Below the pieces are notes generated by a model. It was not told the DNA's origin, made no database searches, and saw only the letters and a program-made list of their open reading frames with translations. From Chamaecrista fasciculata (Eukaryota; Streptophyta; Magnoliopsida; Fabales; Fabaceae), in contig QANZ01028774.1 of assembly GCA_003254925.1 (NCBI GenBank), forward strand, positions 36,226 to 100,225: 64,000 nucleotides of DNA, given 5' to 3'. The position numbers and the translations under genes are program-made. This document shows positions 25,191 through 43,700 of the stretch, one piece after another (the stretch's first letter is position 1; every line of letters begins with the position of its first letter).

Positions 25191-26050
25191 CTATTATATT
25201 TATTAGTGGTTGGCCAGTTTTCACTTTGTCCTATATCCATTTTTTTATTTCAAAATAATTCTCCATATTTTTATTATTTTTTATTTTTATTCTTAAATTA
25301 TTAAATATATTTATATTTTTCTTGTTTTAAATTATAAATTTTAATATTAAAAACTTGAAACTATAAGTTAATTTTTGATGAATTATTCCTCTATTTAATC
25401 GAGACTACAGATAAACGATACCAAATCTAATCTAAAAATAAACTATTTATTTCACATTTAAATTAATAAAATTAATCATATCTCTTTTATTTTAAATTTA
25501 AAAATTTGAATAAGAGCTTTAAATAAAGTGGGTGGAGGGATAATAGGTACTCATATCTATATTTATAAGTAAAATCATTAGACATTGTCATTTTTGGGTG
25601 AGCTTTGTTCCAAGTGTGTCAATTAAGTATTACATAATAAAATGTAAAGATTTACAAATTAAAAGGATTGATTTTTAAAAAATAAAAGTATAAGAATTAG
25701 ATTATATTAACTTGAATAAAGTATATGGATCAAATTATTAATTTTCACAAATTTATTTTATGTTTGATGTTTCACAATGAATATATATAAATAAACTTTT
25801 GAGTCTTAAATAGTGATTTTCAATATCTTTTGTGATAATCTTCACAAAAAAAAAAAAACATAACAAAAGTTAACATTTCATGAGTAAAAATTATAATTGT
25901 TATTTATCACGTAGTTACTACTTACTAGATGTTCAAATAAGAAATGAGTCAATGACCAATTATTTATCCTTTTCAAAGAATTTAGGTAATAAGATGTACA
26001 ATTTGAGAAATTAAAAGGTAACTATCCCTTGTAAAGAAATGGACTTTTAA

Positions 26051-27540
26051 GGCTGCGTTTGGATTCTCCTTTACAGTGCCTTTATCTTCCTTTATCTCCC
26101 AGTACTCCTTTAATACCAGATCTACAGTTACAAATGTTGTTTGTGTTACCTTTATCTCCCCCTCCTTTATTTTCCTCCTTTATCATTCCTTTATCTCTCC
26201 TTTATCTTCTAAAATTACTAACATATCCCTACTCAACTACCTATAATTACCTACTTTTTACTATAAAATAATAAAATTTTCAAAGGACATATTTGTAAAT
26301 TGCATATAAAAATATTTTTTTATTACCCTTACAACTTTCTCTCTCATTCATCTTTTCTTATTATTTTTTTACTCACCTCTCTCTCTCTCTCATTTTATTT
26401 TAAAATACTCAAAATATTAGTTAAAAAGTTTACTAATAAAATAACTTCTTTTCATTTTTTATTGAACATTAAAAAATNNNNNNNNNNNNNNNNNNNNNNN
26501 NNNNNNNNNNNNNNNNNNNNNNNNNNNNNNNNNNNNNNNNNNNNNNNNNNNNNNNNNNNNNNNNNNNNNNNNNNNNNNNNNNNNNNNNNNNNNNNNNNNN
26601 NNNNNNNNNNNNNNNNNNNNNNNNNNNNNNNNNNNNNNNNNNNNNNNNNNNNNNNNNNNNNNNNNNNNNNNNNNNNNNNNNNNNNNNNNNNNNNNNNNNN
26701 NNNNNNNNNNNNNNNNNNNNNNNNNNNNNNNNNNNNNNNNNNNNNNNNNNNNNNNNNNNNNNNNNNNNNNNNNNNNNNNNNNNNNNNNNNNNNNNNNNNN
26801 NNNNNNNNNNNNNNNNNNNNNNNNNNNNNNNNNNNNNNNNNNNNNNNNNNNNNNNNNNNNNNNNNNNNNNNNNNNNNNNNNNNNNNNNNNNNNNNNNNNN
26901 NNNNNNNNNNNNNNNNNNNNNNNNNNNNNNNNNNNNNNNNNNNNNNNNNNNNNNNNNNNNNNNNNNNNNNNNNNNNNNNNNNNNNNNNNNNNNNNNNNNN
27001 NNNNNNNNNNNNNNNNNNNNNNNNNNNNNNNNNNNNNNNNNNNNNNNNNNNNNNNNNNNNNNNNNNNNNNNNNNNNNNNNNNNNNNNNNNNNNNNNNNNN
27101 NNNNNNNNNNNNNNNNNNNNNNNNNNNNNNNNNNNNNNNNNNNNNNNNNNNNNNNNNNNNNNNNNNNNNNNNNNNNNNNNNNNNNNNNNNNNNNNNNNNN
27201 NNNNNNNNNNNNNNTTTAGCACAAATTTCGAGGCAATCATTACTCATACCACTTTACTAACACCAAAACAAACAAAAAAACAACACTCCTTTATCCTCCT
27301 TTATTTTTACCATTTTTACCCCTATACAAATTTAAAATACCAATACTATTATTTCAACCCACCACAATCATTACATACCCTTTAAAATAATTTCACATCA
27401 TAATTCCTCCTTTATCTCTCATTTTCCCAAACACAATTTACTAAAAACCTCCTTTATAACACAAATCCTTTACCTCTCCTTTATTACCTCCCCCATTTCT
27501 TTATCCTCCTTTACCTTAACTCTTGAATCCAAACGCACCC
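26051..27540. mobile_element. PIF/Harbinger-like TIR element, interrupted by an assembly gap
   Basis: Left end GGCTGCGTTTGGATTC (26051) and right end GAATCCAAACGCACCC (27540) are inverted repeats. Both are flanked by TTAA, consistent with the TWA-type target of PIF/Harbinger. Both sides carry many short subterminal copies of TCCTTTATC. The middle 737 bases are N, so any transposase cannot be judged. Confidence 0.65.
26478..27214. other. Assembly gap (737 N)
   Basis: An unbroken run of N inside the TIR element. The long open frames reported across it have no meaning. Confidence 0.99.
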
Positions 27541-28861
27541 TTAAGTCTTTAAAGGTTAATAGGGCCAATTAAAAATTTGCAAGAACTTGTATAAAAATAA
27601 AAAGAAAAAAGACAATTTGCAAGAACTATTAATTTAATAGTGAAACAAGACTTTTTTCCTATTGATAGTCTTTATTTATCTAAGGTCAAAACATCAAATT
27701 GGTCCAAAAAGAAAAAAAATAAGATGTTTCATTTGTTTTATATTGTTCATATATTTTTAAAATTTCTCAAATTAGATACAAATTTACTTTCGGAACGCGA
27801 TTTGACCTCATTTACTAATAATCTAAACTAGATAGAGAAATAACTTTGCAAGTGTTAACACATACTTTTCAAATCATCGCATTTAGACTCGAAACGAGAG
27901 AGATGTGATCAACTCTTAATTAATTATAAAACAAGCGACTCACTTTCAATACTTGATTTAATCTAATTTGTTAACGGTCTCAATTGGATATAAAAAGTAC
28001 TCGTCAAAACTCAATAGATTTGAATTCGTGATATTCAAACTTGAAACGAAAGAGATATGACTACTTTAGGACTAATTTGAAAAATTATAGAAATATGTAA
28101 GACCAATTTGAAACAATATAAAATATTTAAGACCAATTTAAAATCTATCCCATACATTTGGAAGAAATTTGGAATTTTGACCTTTATTTAAGACGCTGTG
28201 TTTTCATGGCATTTTATTGTGTATTTTTAATTTTTAATTAAAAATTAACCGACAACAGTATACATTTCCCATTCTCACTATGAATAAATACTCGTCATTT
28301 CATTTAAAGTACACAAATTAATTGGGTATTAATTGGTAAAAATAAATAAATACTCGTCATTTCATTTACAATATTAATTTACATAAAAGTTTACTAATAT
28401 GATAACGTTGGGTTTCACTATCCCCTAAATTAACTAAGCAGAATTTTCTCTAACAAATTTACGCGGATATAGATTCGAGAGGTCGAAACTAGAGAGAGAG
28501 AGAGAAAGCATGATTCAAATAAAAAGGATGAGACGAGAAAACTGAAAGAAAAAAAGAAGCATTTGAAAAAGCTTAGAAAGAGAATCAGTGGGTGCGTTTT
28601 GAATTTCTCTCTCTCTCTCTCTCTCTCAACTGGAAGAAGGAAGAAACAGTTGCCATTGTGTATTTCACTACTTCTAGTCTCTGAGTTTGGATTCAAGCTC
28701 AGTCTTCCAGATTCAGAGAAGCTCAGAAAGATCTGATTGATACCCACAGATCGTTCTGTGTAATTTGTTAGGGCTCGATTTCGATCGAAATCAGTTTTTG
28801 GACTCGATTGAGCTAACAGCTGAAGATTTTGCTGAGTTTGATTCTTTGATCTCTGCGGTTG

Positions 28862-34607
<5,746 letters not shown>

Positions 34608-34864
34608 TAATTTTTGCTTTGATTGCTTGACAGTTATAGTAATGATTGTTTGTTCATTATCCTTTTAGTTGGTTGGTCATTTAGGTTGGACTCTGTCACT
34701 ACCTGAATTGAACTTAGTTGTGAAAATGTGGGATTTTGTGGTGGAACCTTAAACTGTAGTACTTCTTCTAAGTATATCTGTAAAATCTTTTTAGTCCGCA
34801 TGACTTTAATATAATAGAAGTCAAATATTATTCATAATTTTCCATGAATTACTTTAGTTGGTAT

Positions 34865-36886
34865 TGTTGGGAATCAGATTTGATTATGTAAATCAATCTG
34901 AATTAAAGTATTGACCCTAGAGTTTAGCCTAAATATTAGCCTAGATGTTAGAGATTTTAGGATCAATTATATTAATTGTATTTCCTAGAATAGACTATGT
35001 TCTCTTGTATAAATACCCTATTACATTCAGAAATAAATAAATCAAGAAAAGTGTTTCTCACATCCTACTCTCTCATTCTATATTTTTATATTTTACTAAA
35101 AAATCAACATGGTATCAGAGCTTGGTTTCCCTTTTGATCCCGGACGAATTTTCTTCAGGTTGTGAAATTTCTTCCTCTGTTTTGCGTAGCCTCTGTCTTT
35201 GCCCAGTATCCAGTGTCTGGTGAAACCCAGTGTCCAGTGAGCAAACTTGGTTAGGGTTTTGTTGGTCTTTTTTTTCAAAGTCTGCATTTAGTGTCACCGC
35301 TGGCAGGGATGGAGACAGAAGCTGCCGGAAGGTCATTCCCCGAAGTCCGGTGTCCAACCGAGCTGCGCGTGAGTCTCACGCGCCGCGCAAGCGTTTTCGC
35401 GATTTCCCACGCGCCGGCGCGTGGAGGCGCGTGAGACATCTTCCTGTTCGCCGGTTGTTTGATCCGCCGTCGCCGACCTATTTCCGGCGACCCCCAGCTG
35501 TCATATGGTGGTTTTGCGGCTGTTTGTGAACCCTAGATAGGGTTTTGTTGCATTTTGGTTGGCAGATGGCTATATTGTTTCTGGCTAACTAATAATTCCT
35601 TTTAATCCTTTTTAAATGGCCTCTGAGGTTCCAAAAGGAGTACAAGCTCTAGTGAAGAGAGCCCCTGAGACTCGAAAGAACACAAGCCATCACTACTTTC
35701 ATTGAGTCTTTTGAGCCTGGGTGCTCCAGTTCTGAAAAATTCTTCCCCTTCATCTATTTGAGTCTTTGTTTATGCGTCCAGTGAGTCTCCAATGTGATTT
35801 AGTCAAATGTCAAATGTCAAAAATTCGTCCCCTTCATCTATTTCATCCATTCTCTGTCTATTGTGATTTAGTAATTTCTTATTTGTCCTCTTCTCAAATG
35901 TTTTTTCACTCAAGTTTGTTGATGACTGAAGTTTGTGGTTATGGATGTGTTCTCATTCCATCCCTTCTCACATTACTCATGGCTGTGTTTTCATTCCAGC
36001 TTCTTCTCCCCATATGATTTTAGTCGCAAGATCATCTTTCCTTCTCTCAGCAACTTTAGTGGTGATTTCCTTTGAGTTGTCTACTTTGTTTGCCTTGTAT
36101 TTGTTTTACTATTGTGTCTTCTTTGTGTCTTTGGGTCTCCTTTACAAGTCATTCATGATGTTAGATCTCCTTTTGTGTCTTCTTTGTGAGGAGCCATGTA
36201 TGCTATGGAGCCATGTGCTTCTTCCTTCGCCGAACTCACTTTGTCTCACCAATTTTGGTGTCTTCAGTCCCTGTTTTGGCTGCTTTAAGAGGTTTTCGGT
36301 GCTTTCTGAGACATCACTTCAGAGTCCACTAGACATTGCAATTCTTGGATGTTTTGAGATCACTATTTAATGTGACATTTTGAGACAGCACTGACAGAAG
36401 ATTTGGTGGATGTCTCCTTTAAATCCAATGGATGTTGCCACTCTTTTGGACCTTAGAGATCACACTACATGGTGACTATTTGAGATATCACTGACAGGGG
36501 GAGACTCAGAGAAGTTTGTTTAAGAGTGTTTTTATTAGTTCTCTTTGTTTTGTTTTCACTTATGATGTATGGGTTTTAGGTTTTAGAATACCTTTGTAGC
36601 AAGTTGGACATGATTAAAATCTATGCTCCAACTTGAGGGGGAGTGTTGAGAATCAGATTTGATTATGTAAATCAATCTGAATTAAAGTGTTGACCCTAGA
36701 GTTTAGCCTAAATATTAGCCTAGATGTTAGAGATTTTAGGATCAATTATATTAATTGTATTTCCTAGAATAGACTATGTTCTCTTGTATAAATACCCTAT
36801 TACATTCAGAAATAAAACAATCAAGAAAAATATTCTCACATTCTATTCTCTCATTCTATATTTTTATATTTTACCAAAAATCAACA
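34865..36886 (+). mobile_element. Small non-autonomous copia-type LTR element
   Basis: Two direct LTRs, 34865-35109 and 36644-36886, each starting TGTTG and ending CAACA and about 95% alike by eye. The primer site TGGTATCAGAGC (initiator Met tRNA type) follows the first LTR at 35110, and a purine tract ending GAGGGGGAG precedes the second. The 1.5 kb interior shows no gag, protease, integrase or reverse transcriptase; its short frames have no motifs. It is an internally deleted, TRIM/LARD-like derivative that cannot move by itself, and the fossil looks structurally whole at its ends. The five flanking bases (GGTAT left, GACAT right) do not form a clean target duplication. LTR similarity suggests an age of a few million years at most. 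Confidence 0.85.
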
Positions 36887-37743
36887 GACATAAATGACTG
36901 GGTCCAAAACAACCCATTTGGGCATGGTCAGTACTTGGATGGTGGTATGAGTAGATAAGTTGGAAGAGGTAGAAATAGTGAAGGATATGTTACTGGATAC
37001 TTGTGAGACAATTGTAGGAGGATTTCATTTTACATTCTAGACTATGGAAGCTGTCTGAGTTCAACCAGATGCCAAAGAGGATGGAGAAGAAGACGAATGA
37101 GAGATGGAAGGGAAGGGGCAAACTCCTAATGGAGAGGAGCCAATAATCACAAGTCACAACTTCTTACCTTGAGGCAAAGTGAAATTGCAGAATTCACAGA
37201 TTCTCCAATTGGGAGAATCAGGATTGGACTGCAAGGGCCTGGCTGGAAATTGCTAGGGGAAGAAGCCAGGGTGTAAGGGACATGAGTTGGTTGTTAGTGG
37301 GAGTTTCTAGAAGTAGTTAGTTAGGAACAATAAATAAAAATGGGGAATAACAATGGAGGGAATTTAGGCCCCATGAGGAACATTATATGGTCATTAGTGG
37401 GAGTTTCTAGAGGTAGTTAGTTAGGAATGTTAAATGAAAGGGGGAAGAGTTGTGGGGAGAGTGTAGCCCCAAAAAACATATTATTCATCTTTGTTTTATT
37501 TTTTGTTTTTTCCAACTGTAATTTTTTGAAAATAATAGTTCCAATAAACTAGATAAATGCTGACCCAGGTTTCCTTCAAACTATTGATATAAATTCTTGA
37601 AGCATGCAAAATTAGTTATGAGATTGTTGACCATGTTTGAACCTATTCTCATTTGTTCTGTAGATTTTCCCATTCCCCTATTACTTTTGGCACATACCAA
37701 ACTGTTAATAAGGTTGTTAATTGTATCATTGTGAAACTGGCAG
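36887..37743. repeat. Repeat-like DNA and residual PIEZO intron between LTR element and PIEZO
   Basis: 36887-37480 is purine-rich and unlike the intron around it. It contains two copies of a unit with period 100 (37286-37372 and 37386-37470), each with GTGGGAGTTTCTAGA then GTAGTTAGTTAGGAA. It may be a decayed retroelement piece, but no coding motif is seen. 37490-37743 is T-rich, intron-like, and ends in the CAG acceptor of the first PIEZO exon. No further PIEZO exon is present here. Confidence 0.45.
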
Positions 37744-40700
37744 ATTTCCTTGGTTGCTTTGTCATTTTGGAGTTTCCACTTTGCAAGTTTATGTGCATTT
37801 GGATTACTTGCTTATGTGGGCTACATCTTATATACCTTCCCTTCCATTCTTCGCCTGCACCAGTTAAATGGAATGCTTCTGGTTTTCATTCTCTTATGGA
37901 CTTCTAGCACCTATATCTTTAATGTGGCATTTGCTGCCTGCGATAAGAAACTATGGAAGGTAACACACTGCCATTGGCTTTGGGACAGTTTTATTTTAAC
38001 TTTTAGCTGATATCTTCTTATACTCAATTGCAGGATATGGAGATTTGGGAAACTATAGGCTTGTGGCATTACCCTACCCCAGGATTCTATCTACTTGCTC
38101 AATTTGGTCTTGGTGTATTTATTGCTATGTGTAATCTTGTGAACAATTCACTGTTATTGTCTGTAACTGATGAGGAAGAACAGTCAACAACTGATGACTC
38201 TGTTGTGAAAGGTGAGAAAATTTGATGGTCTAAGTGAGTGGAAAATGCTTTCTACTATGTAATATTTGGCTTTGAAAGGCGGAAATATGTTATACACCTT
38301 CTGTCTTTATTGTAGAATAGAAACATAGTGTATTGATTATTGTAGCCAATGCTTGCTAAGACATAATCTAGGCTCTGAATGATGGACATATGATTTCTCT
38401 GTAAATTAGAGCAATGCTTTTAATATTTTTAAATTCAGTTACTTTCTATAATTCTGCAGAACAGCTGGTATATGTGCATAGTATAGGCTGTTTTGTTTGA
38501 CAGAAGCATTAATGTCTTACCAGCTTCCAGAGGATGACTAATATATGATATGCATTTGAATTTGAGAATCACGGTTGATAAGTTGGTTTCGCATTAGAGT
38601 TAGATAGTTTAGTTATATAATTTATTAAAATATTTTGGTAAAAGTATCACTTTTGTCATGTCATTTTCAGTTTTATCAAAGTTTCTCTACTGCCAATTTT
38701 GTTCTTAATACAACAACAACAACAACAACAACCAAAGCCTTATCCCACTAGGTGGGGTCGGCTATATGAATCAACTGACGCCAACGTGTTCTATCCTTGC
38801 ACATGTCAACCGTAAGGTTATTGATAGCTAAATCTTTTTGGATAGTTTCTTGGATAGTTTTCTTTGGTCTTCCCCTTCCCCGGATTATAGGATTCTCTAC
38901 CAATTGATCAACTCTGCGTACCGGGGCCTCTAAAGGTCTTCTTTGCACATGCCCAAACCACCTAAGGCGTGTTTCGACCAATTTCTCAATGATAGGCGCC
39001 ACACCAACCTCCTCTCTGATGACTTCATTCCTGATCTTATCCATAATAGTATGACCACACATCCAACGAAGCATTCTCATCTCAGTCACGTTGAATTTTT
39101 GCTCATGTTGCCCTTTTATTGCCCAACATTCAGTACCATACAATAGAGCGGGTCTTATTGTCGTGCGGTAAAATTTTCCTTTTAGTTTAAGCGGCACTTT
39201 TTTATCACAGATAACCCCTGAGGCCTTTCTCCACTTCATCCACCCTGCCTGAATCCTGTGATTAACATCCTCTTCTATTTCCCCCTTGCTTTGCAAAATC
39301 GTTCCCAAGTACCTAAAGCTTGTAACTTCTTATAATTGATGATCACCGAGTTTCACAATATCTTTAGTATCCCCTTCTCTGCCACTGAACTTACACGCCA
39401 TAAACTCTGTCTTACTTCTACTGATACGAAAACCATAAGTCTCCAAAGCTTGTCTCCACCTTTCTAGTGTTGCATTGACTTCGCCTTTGGAGTCCCCGAC
39501 CAAGACAATGTCATCAGCAAAGAGCATGCACCTTGGTGCCGCCTCTTGTGTATGATCAGTGAGTACATCCAGTACCACATTAAAGAGGTATGGGCTCAGA
39601 GCTGAGCCTTGATGAAGTCCTATGGTAATAGGAAAATCCCTCGTCGCTCCACTCTGTGTTCTCACACAAGTTGTAACCCCGTTATACATGTCTTGAATCG
39701 CCCGTATGTAAGCCACACAAACTCCTTTCTTCTCCAAAGCCTTCCATAAAATATCCCTTGGTACTCTGTCATAAGCCTTTTCTAAATCGATGAAAACCAT
39801 GTAAAGATCCTTATGAGCGCTCTGATAACTTTCCATCAATCTTCTCAGTAAATAAATGGCTTCTGTGGTAGACCTTCCAGGCATGAAACCAAATTGATTT
39901 TCAGAAATACTTGTCTCAGCCCTCAGCCTCCTCTCAATAACCTTCTCCCATAATTTCATAGTATGGCTCATGAGTTTGATCCCCCTGTAGTTCCCGCAGT
40001 TCTGAATATCTCCCTTGTTTTTGTACACAGGAATAAGGGTACTCTTCCTCCATTCATCCGGCATGTTCTTGGAGTGAAAAATCGCATTGAAAAGTTTGGT
40101 CAACCATCTTACCCCCTTGCCTCCTAAACTTTTCCACACCTCAATTGGCAGATTATCCGGTCCAACTGCTTTCCCATTATCCATCCTTCTCAGAGCTTGC
40201 ACCACTTCCTGTTCTTGAATTCTACGATAAAAGCTGTAGTTAAGGTCCTCTTCCTTACTTATTCCATCTGAATTGTAACTTGTCGTCTGACCCTCGTTGA
40301 AGAGTTTGTGAAAATAATCCTTCTTGAATTTTGTTCTTAATGTTTGCAAAAATTCTCCACGTTGTCCTAAGTGCTAATATCATCCAAGCTAGGATTGAAA
40401 ACTTTCAATGAGATGCCCAAACTGTCTTAATATTTGACCATAATTCATGACCCCTGAACAAAAAGTAGCTCATTTTTCTTATTTTCTAAAGAAACTACAA
40501 ATGAAACGATAGCATTATTACTGTTAGAATATGCCTATTTTTGCTCTAATTTGGACAACATTGAGGACTTTGTGGACTTTGTAAATATAAGGGATGAATT
40601 GGCAGGAAAATAGTTTTAGAAATGAAATTGTAAATGACCCTGAACTTTAGGGACATAAAAGTACTTTAGTCAATGATTTTTGAAGCTCCTTTAAGTCGTG

Positions 40701-43700
40701 TGTTTTATAGTATATGTCACACTTGTTTCCATGAAATAACTGTATCACATTGAGGCTAAGTATATTTTGCATTTGCATAATTTCTTTCTCAGGCCACGTT
40801 ATCTTCTGAAAACATTATTAACAGAACAATTTGTAAAATCTGAAGCCAATTTTTCTAGAAATATTGTAAATGATAACCTGTTAATCTTTATCTTATCTTT
40901 CAGTTGAATTTTGTATTAGATCTGCTCCTGTGTCCTCAAATCTTATTGTATTTTCTTATATTTCAATGTAATGTTGCTATAACAAAGAAATTTTTCCTCT
41001 TACTCTGTTGAGGATGAAAAGTCTAATTGTTCGTTTTTTTTTTGTTTTATTGTGAAATTTCTAGAGCAAGAAGAGACTACAGTTTTAGTTGTGGCTACAA
41101 TAGCATGGGGACTTCGCAAAAGCTCACATGTTGTAGTACTGATATTGTTATTTCTTATTGCAACAAGACCTGGTCTCATTCATGGTGCATATAGTAAGTT
41201 AAATAGTTGATAAATTCCTCATTTATTTATATTTACCAATTACTTTTCACAATGCTGCTAATAAGGAATTGTTTAGATTTATTTTTTGGAAAGTCTCAAA
41301 AGTTTAGATGTTACCCCCAACCTTCTATCTCACCGTTTCTTATGAACTTTGTCTTCATGGTGCTGAGAGTCATATCAGTACTCCTAATTTTACAAACTGT
41401 TTACTCTTTCTGAATGCAGTGATCTTCTTTTTGATTTTTCTTTTAAGCCATGCAATCAATTGGAAACTACGGCAAGCTATGATTCTTCTATGTGAGACAC
41501 ATTTTGCAATTCAGTACATTCTACAACTTCCGCTGATTTCTGGAACCTTAGAGCAGAAAGGTTCATTTCCCGTACGATTTCTCTCTAAATTAGGTAAAAT
41601 TTGTTAGCTTAATCATATCGTCTTTTTAAATTCCTATTGAATATCAGCTTGCATGCTTTTAGTACAAGCATAAACTATTTTTCCTTTAAACAAAGCCATA
41701 TCATAGTCTTTATTGGGGTTGTTTCAGGCCTGCTCAATCATGTTAATTCAGCAGACTTCCTCAAAATATCTGTTCTTGCCTGCTTCTGTGCAATTCAAAA
41801 CCATGGCCTTCAAACACTTCTTTCATTTTCAGCAATTGTGCGGCGGGCATCTTGCCCTCCAATGGGATTTAGCATCCTGAGAGCTGGCTTGATCAAACCG
41901 GTTCTTATATCAGTTTATAATCCAACCTTAAGTCAGAACCAGGGAACTTATGGTATAGCTTCAACATATAAAATTATGCCATGGAATGCCCATTTATTTA
42001 TTTATTTTTGCTATGTTTGTTCTTTTCTTAGTTCTGTTCAGTACTCATCCTTGTGTCTTTTGTTTGGTTTAATCTACATATACTAATTTCTGTTTGTTTA
42101 CTCAGAGAAGAAGAAGATATCATATTTGAATGCCATAAGACAGAGTATCCTTTCCATTTATCGGTTGTGTGGAAAGTACATTGCCTTCCTGACAATTCTT
42201 CTTAGTGTGTACCTTGTCACACCAAACTATGCTTCATTTGGTTACTTATTCTTTCTTCTATTGTGGATGAGTGGAAGACAACTTGTGGGAAAGACAAGAA
42301 GGTGTCTTTGGTATCCTATGAAAGTTTATGCTGTTTTGGTGTTTGTGTCCCTTTACTGCATTGGTGTCCTTTCCAGCACAGGAATGTGGTTGTCCAGTAC
42401 TGTTGATCTTCAAATTGCATTTGGATATGATCCGGGAGCTTCAATGTTGAAAAACATTTGGGAATCCTTGGCTGTATTGGTAGTGATGCAACTATATAGC
42501 TATGAAAGGAGGAAGAGCCAAAGTTCTGAATCAAGGGGCTATGATGCACAAGGCATTGGACCTTTTGCTTTTATAAGACGTCTTCTGGTTTGGCATATTG
42601 AAAAAATATTATCTCTTTCATTGTTTTATGCATCACTATCACCAATAAGTGCATTTGGTTTCTTATATCTTCTTGGCTTGATCATGTGTTCAAGATTACC
42701 AAAGTCTTCTTCGATCCCTGGAAAACTATTTCTAGTTTATTCTGGACTTCACGTAATGGTTGAATATCTTTTTCAGATATGGGGTGATCAGGCTGAGATG
42801 TTCCCAGGTCAAGAGCACTCCCAATTATCCCTTTTTCTGGGTTTGCAGTTGTATAAACCTGGTTTTAGAGGGTTAGAGTCAGGATTTAGGGGAAAGGTTT
42901 TGGTTATTGTTGCATGCATACTTCAATACAACGTTTTTAATTGGTTGAAGAAGATGCCACATACTAATGAAGACGGAGCAAAATGGGATGACCCCTGTCC
43001 TCTGTTTTCCGCAGCAGAGGTTCCTAATGAAAGCAACGTCTTTACTACAGAAACAAATCAATCGGAAGATACCAACACATCATCATTTAAACGAGGAGTA
43101 AGAAGTATTTCGTGGCCAACATTAAGCGCTGCGTTATCCCAAAATCTAGAGCTTGAAAGGGATGGTGCCAGAAAGTTTCGACATCTTCGTTTCTGGGAGA
43201 GTCCCAAGGATGGCTTTAAGTGGAGTAGAAAACGGATTCTTTTTCTGAGAAAAGAGAGGTTGGAGATGCAGAAGACTACTTTAAAAGTTTGTTTAGAATT
43301 TTGGATAGAGAATATGTTCAATCTCTTTGGTCTTGAAATCAACATGATAGCTTTGCTTTTGGCTAGCTTTGCTGTGTTGAATGCCATTTCCTTGATCTAT
43401 ATAACATTACTTGCTGCTTGTGTTATTCTACGTCGGCTAACCATTCAAAAAGTATGGCCAGTTTTTGTTTTTCTATTTGCCTCCGTCATCACTATTGAGT
43501 ACTTGGCTATCTGGATACACCTTACTTTTTCAAACCAACAGATTGAGGCACAAGTGTCTTGCCATGACTGTTGGAGAGTATCGGATATATATTTCAGCTA
43601 CTGCAACAAGTGTTGGCTAGGTATCTCTCCATTAATATGTGTGTGTGTGTGTTGGTACCACATATTCATCTTATAGATAATGTATATCACTATCACACAA

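Larger units (their letters stand above)
23442..28861. other. Transposon-rich spacer between divergent eIF2D and DRP2
   Basis: 5.4 kb holding both promoters and, from left to right, a SINE, a truncated LINE, an AT-rich stretch (25215-26046), a PIF/Harbinger-like element with the N gap, and the DRP2 5' leader (about 28430-28861) with GA (28490-28506) and CT (28607-28627) runs. A 24-base direct repeat (AATAAATACTCGTCATTTCA and four more bases) occurs near 28283 and 28346. No host gene is seen. Confidence 0.6.

Noticed and set aside
26300-27385. Long open frames across 26.3-27.4 kb on both strands
   Set aside because: They are made of the N run translated as X; only short AT-rich flanks are real sequence.
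35230-36370. Open frames of 80-145 codons inside the LTR element
   Set aside because: They lack any retroelement motif, overlap one another in several frames, and fit leader or filler sequence of a non-autonomous element.
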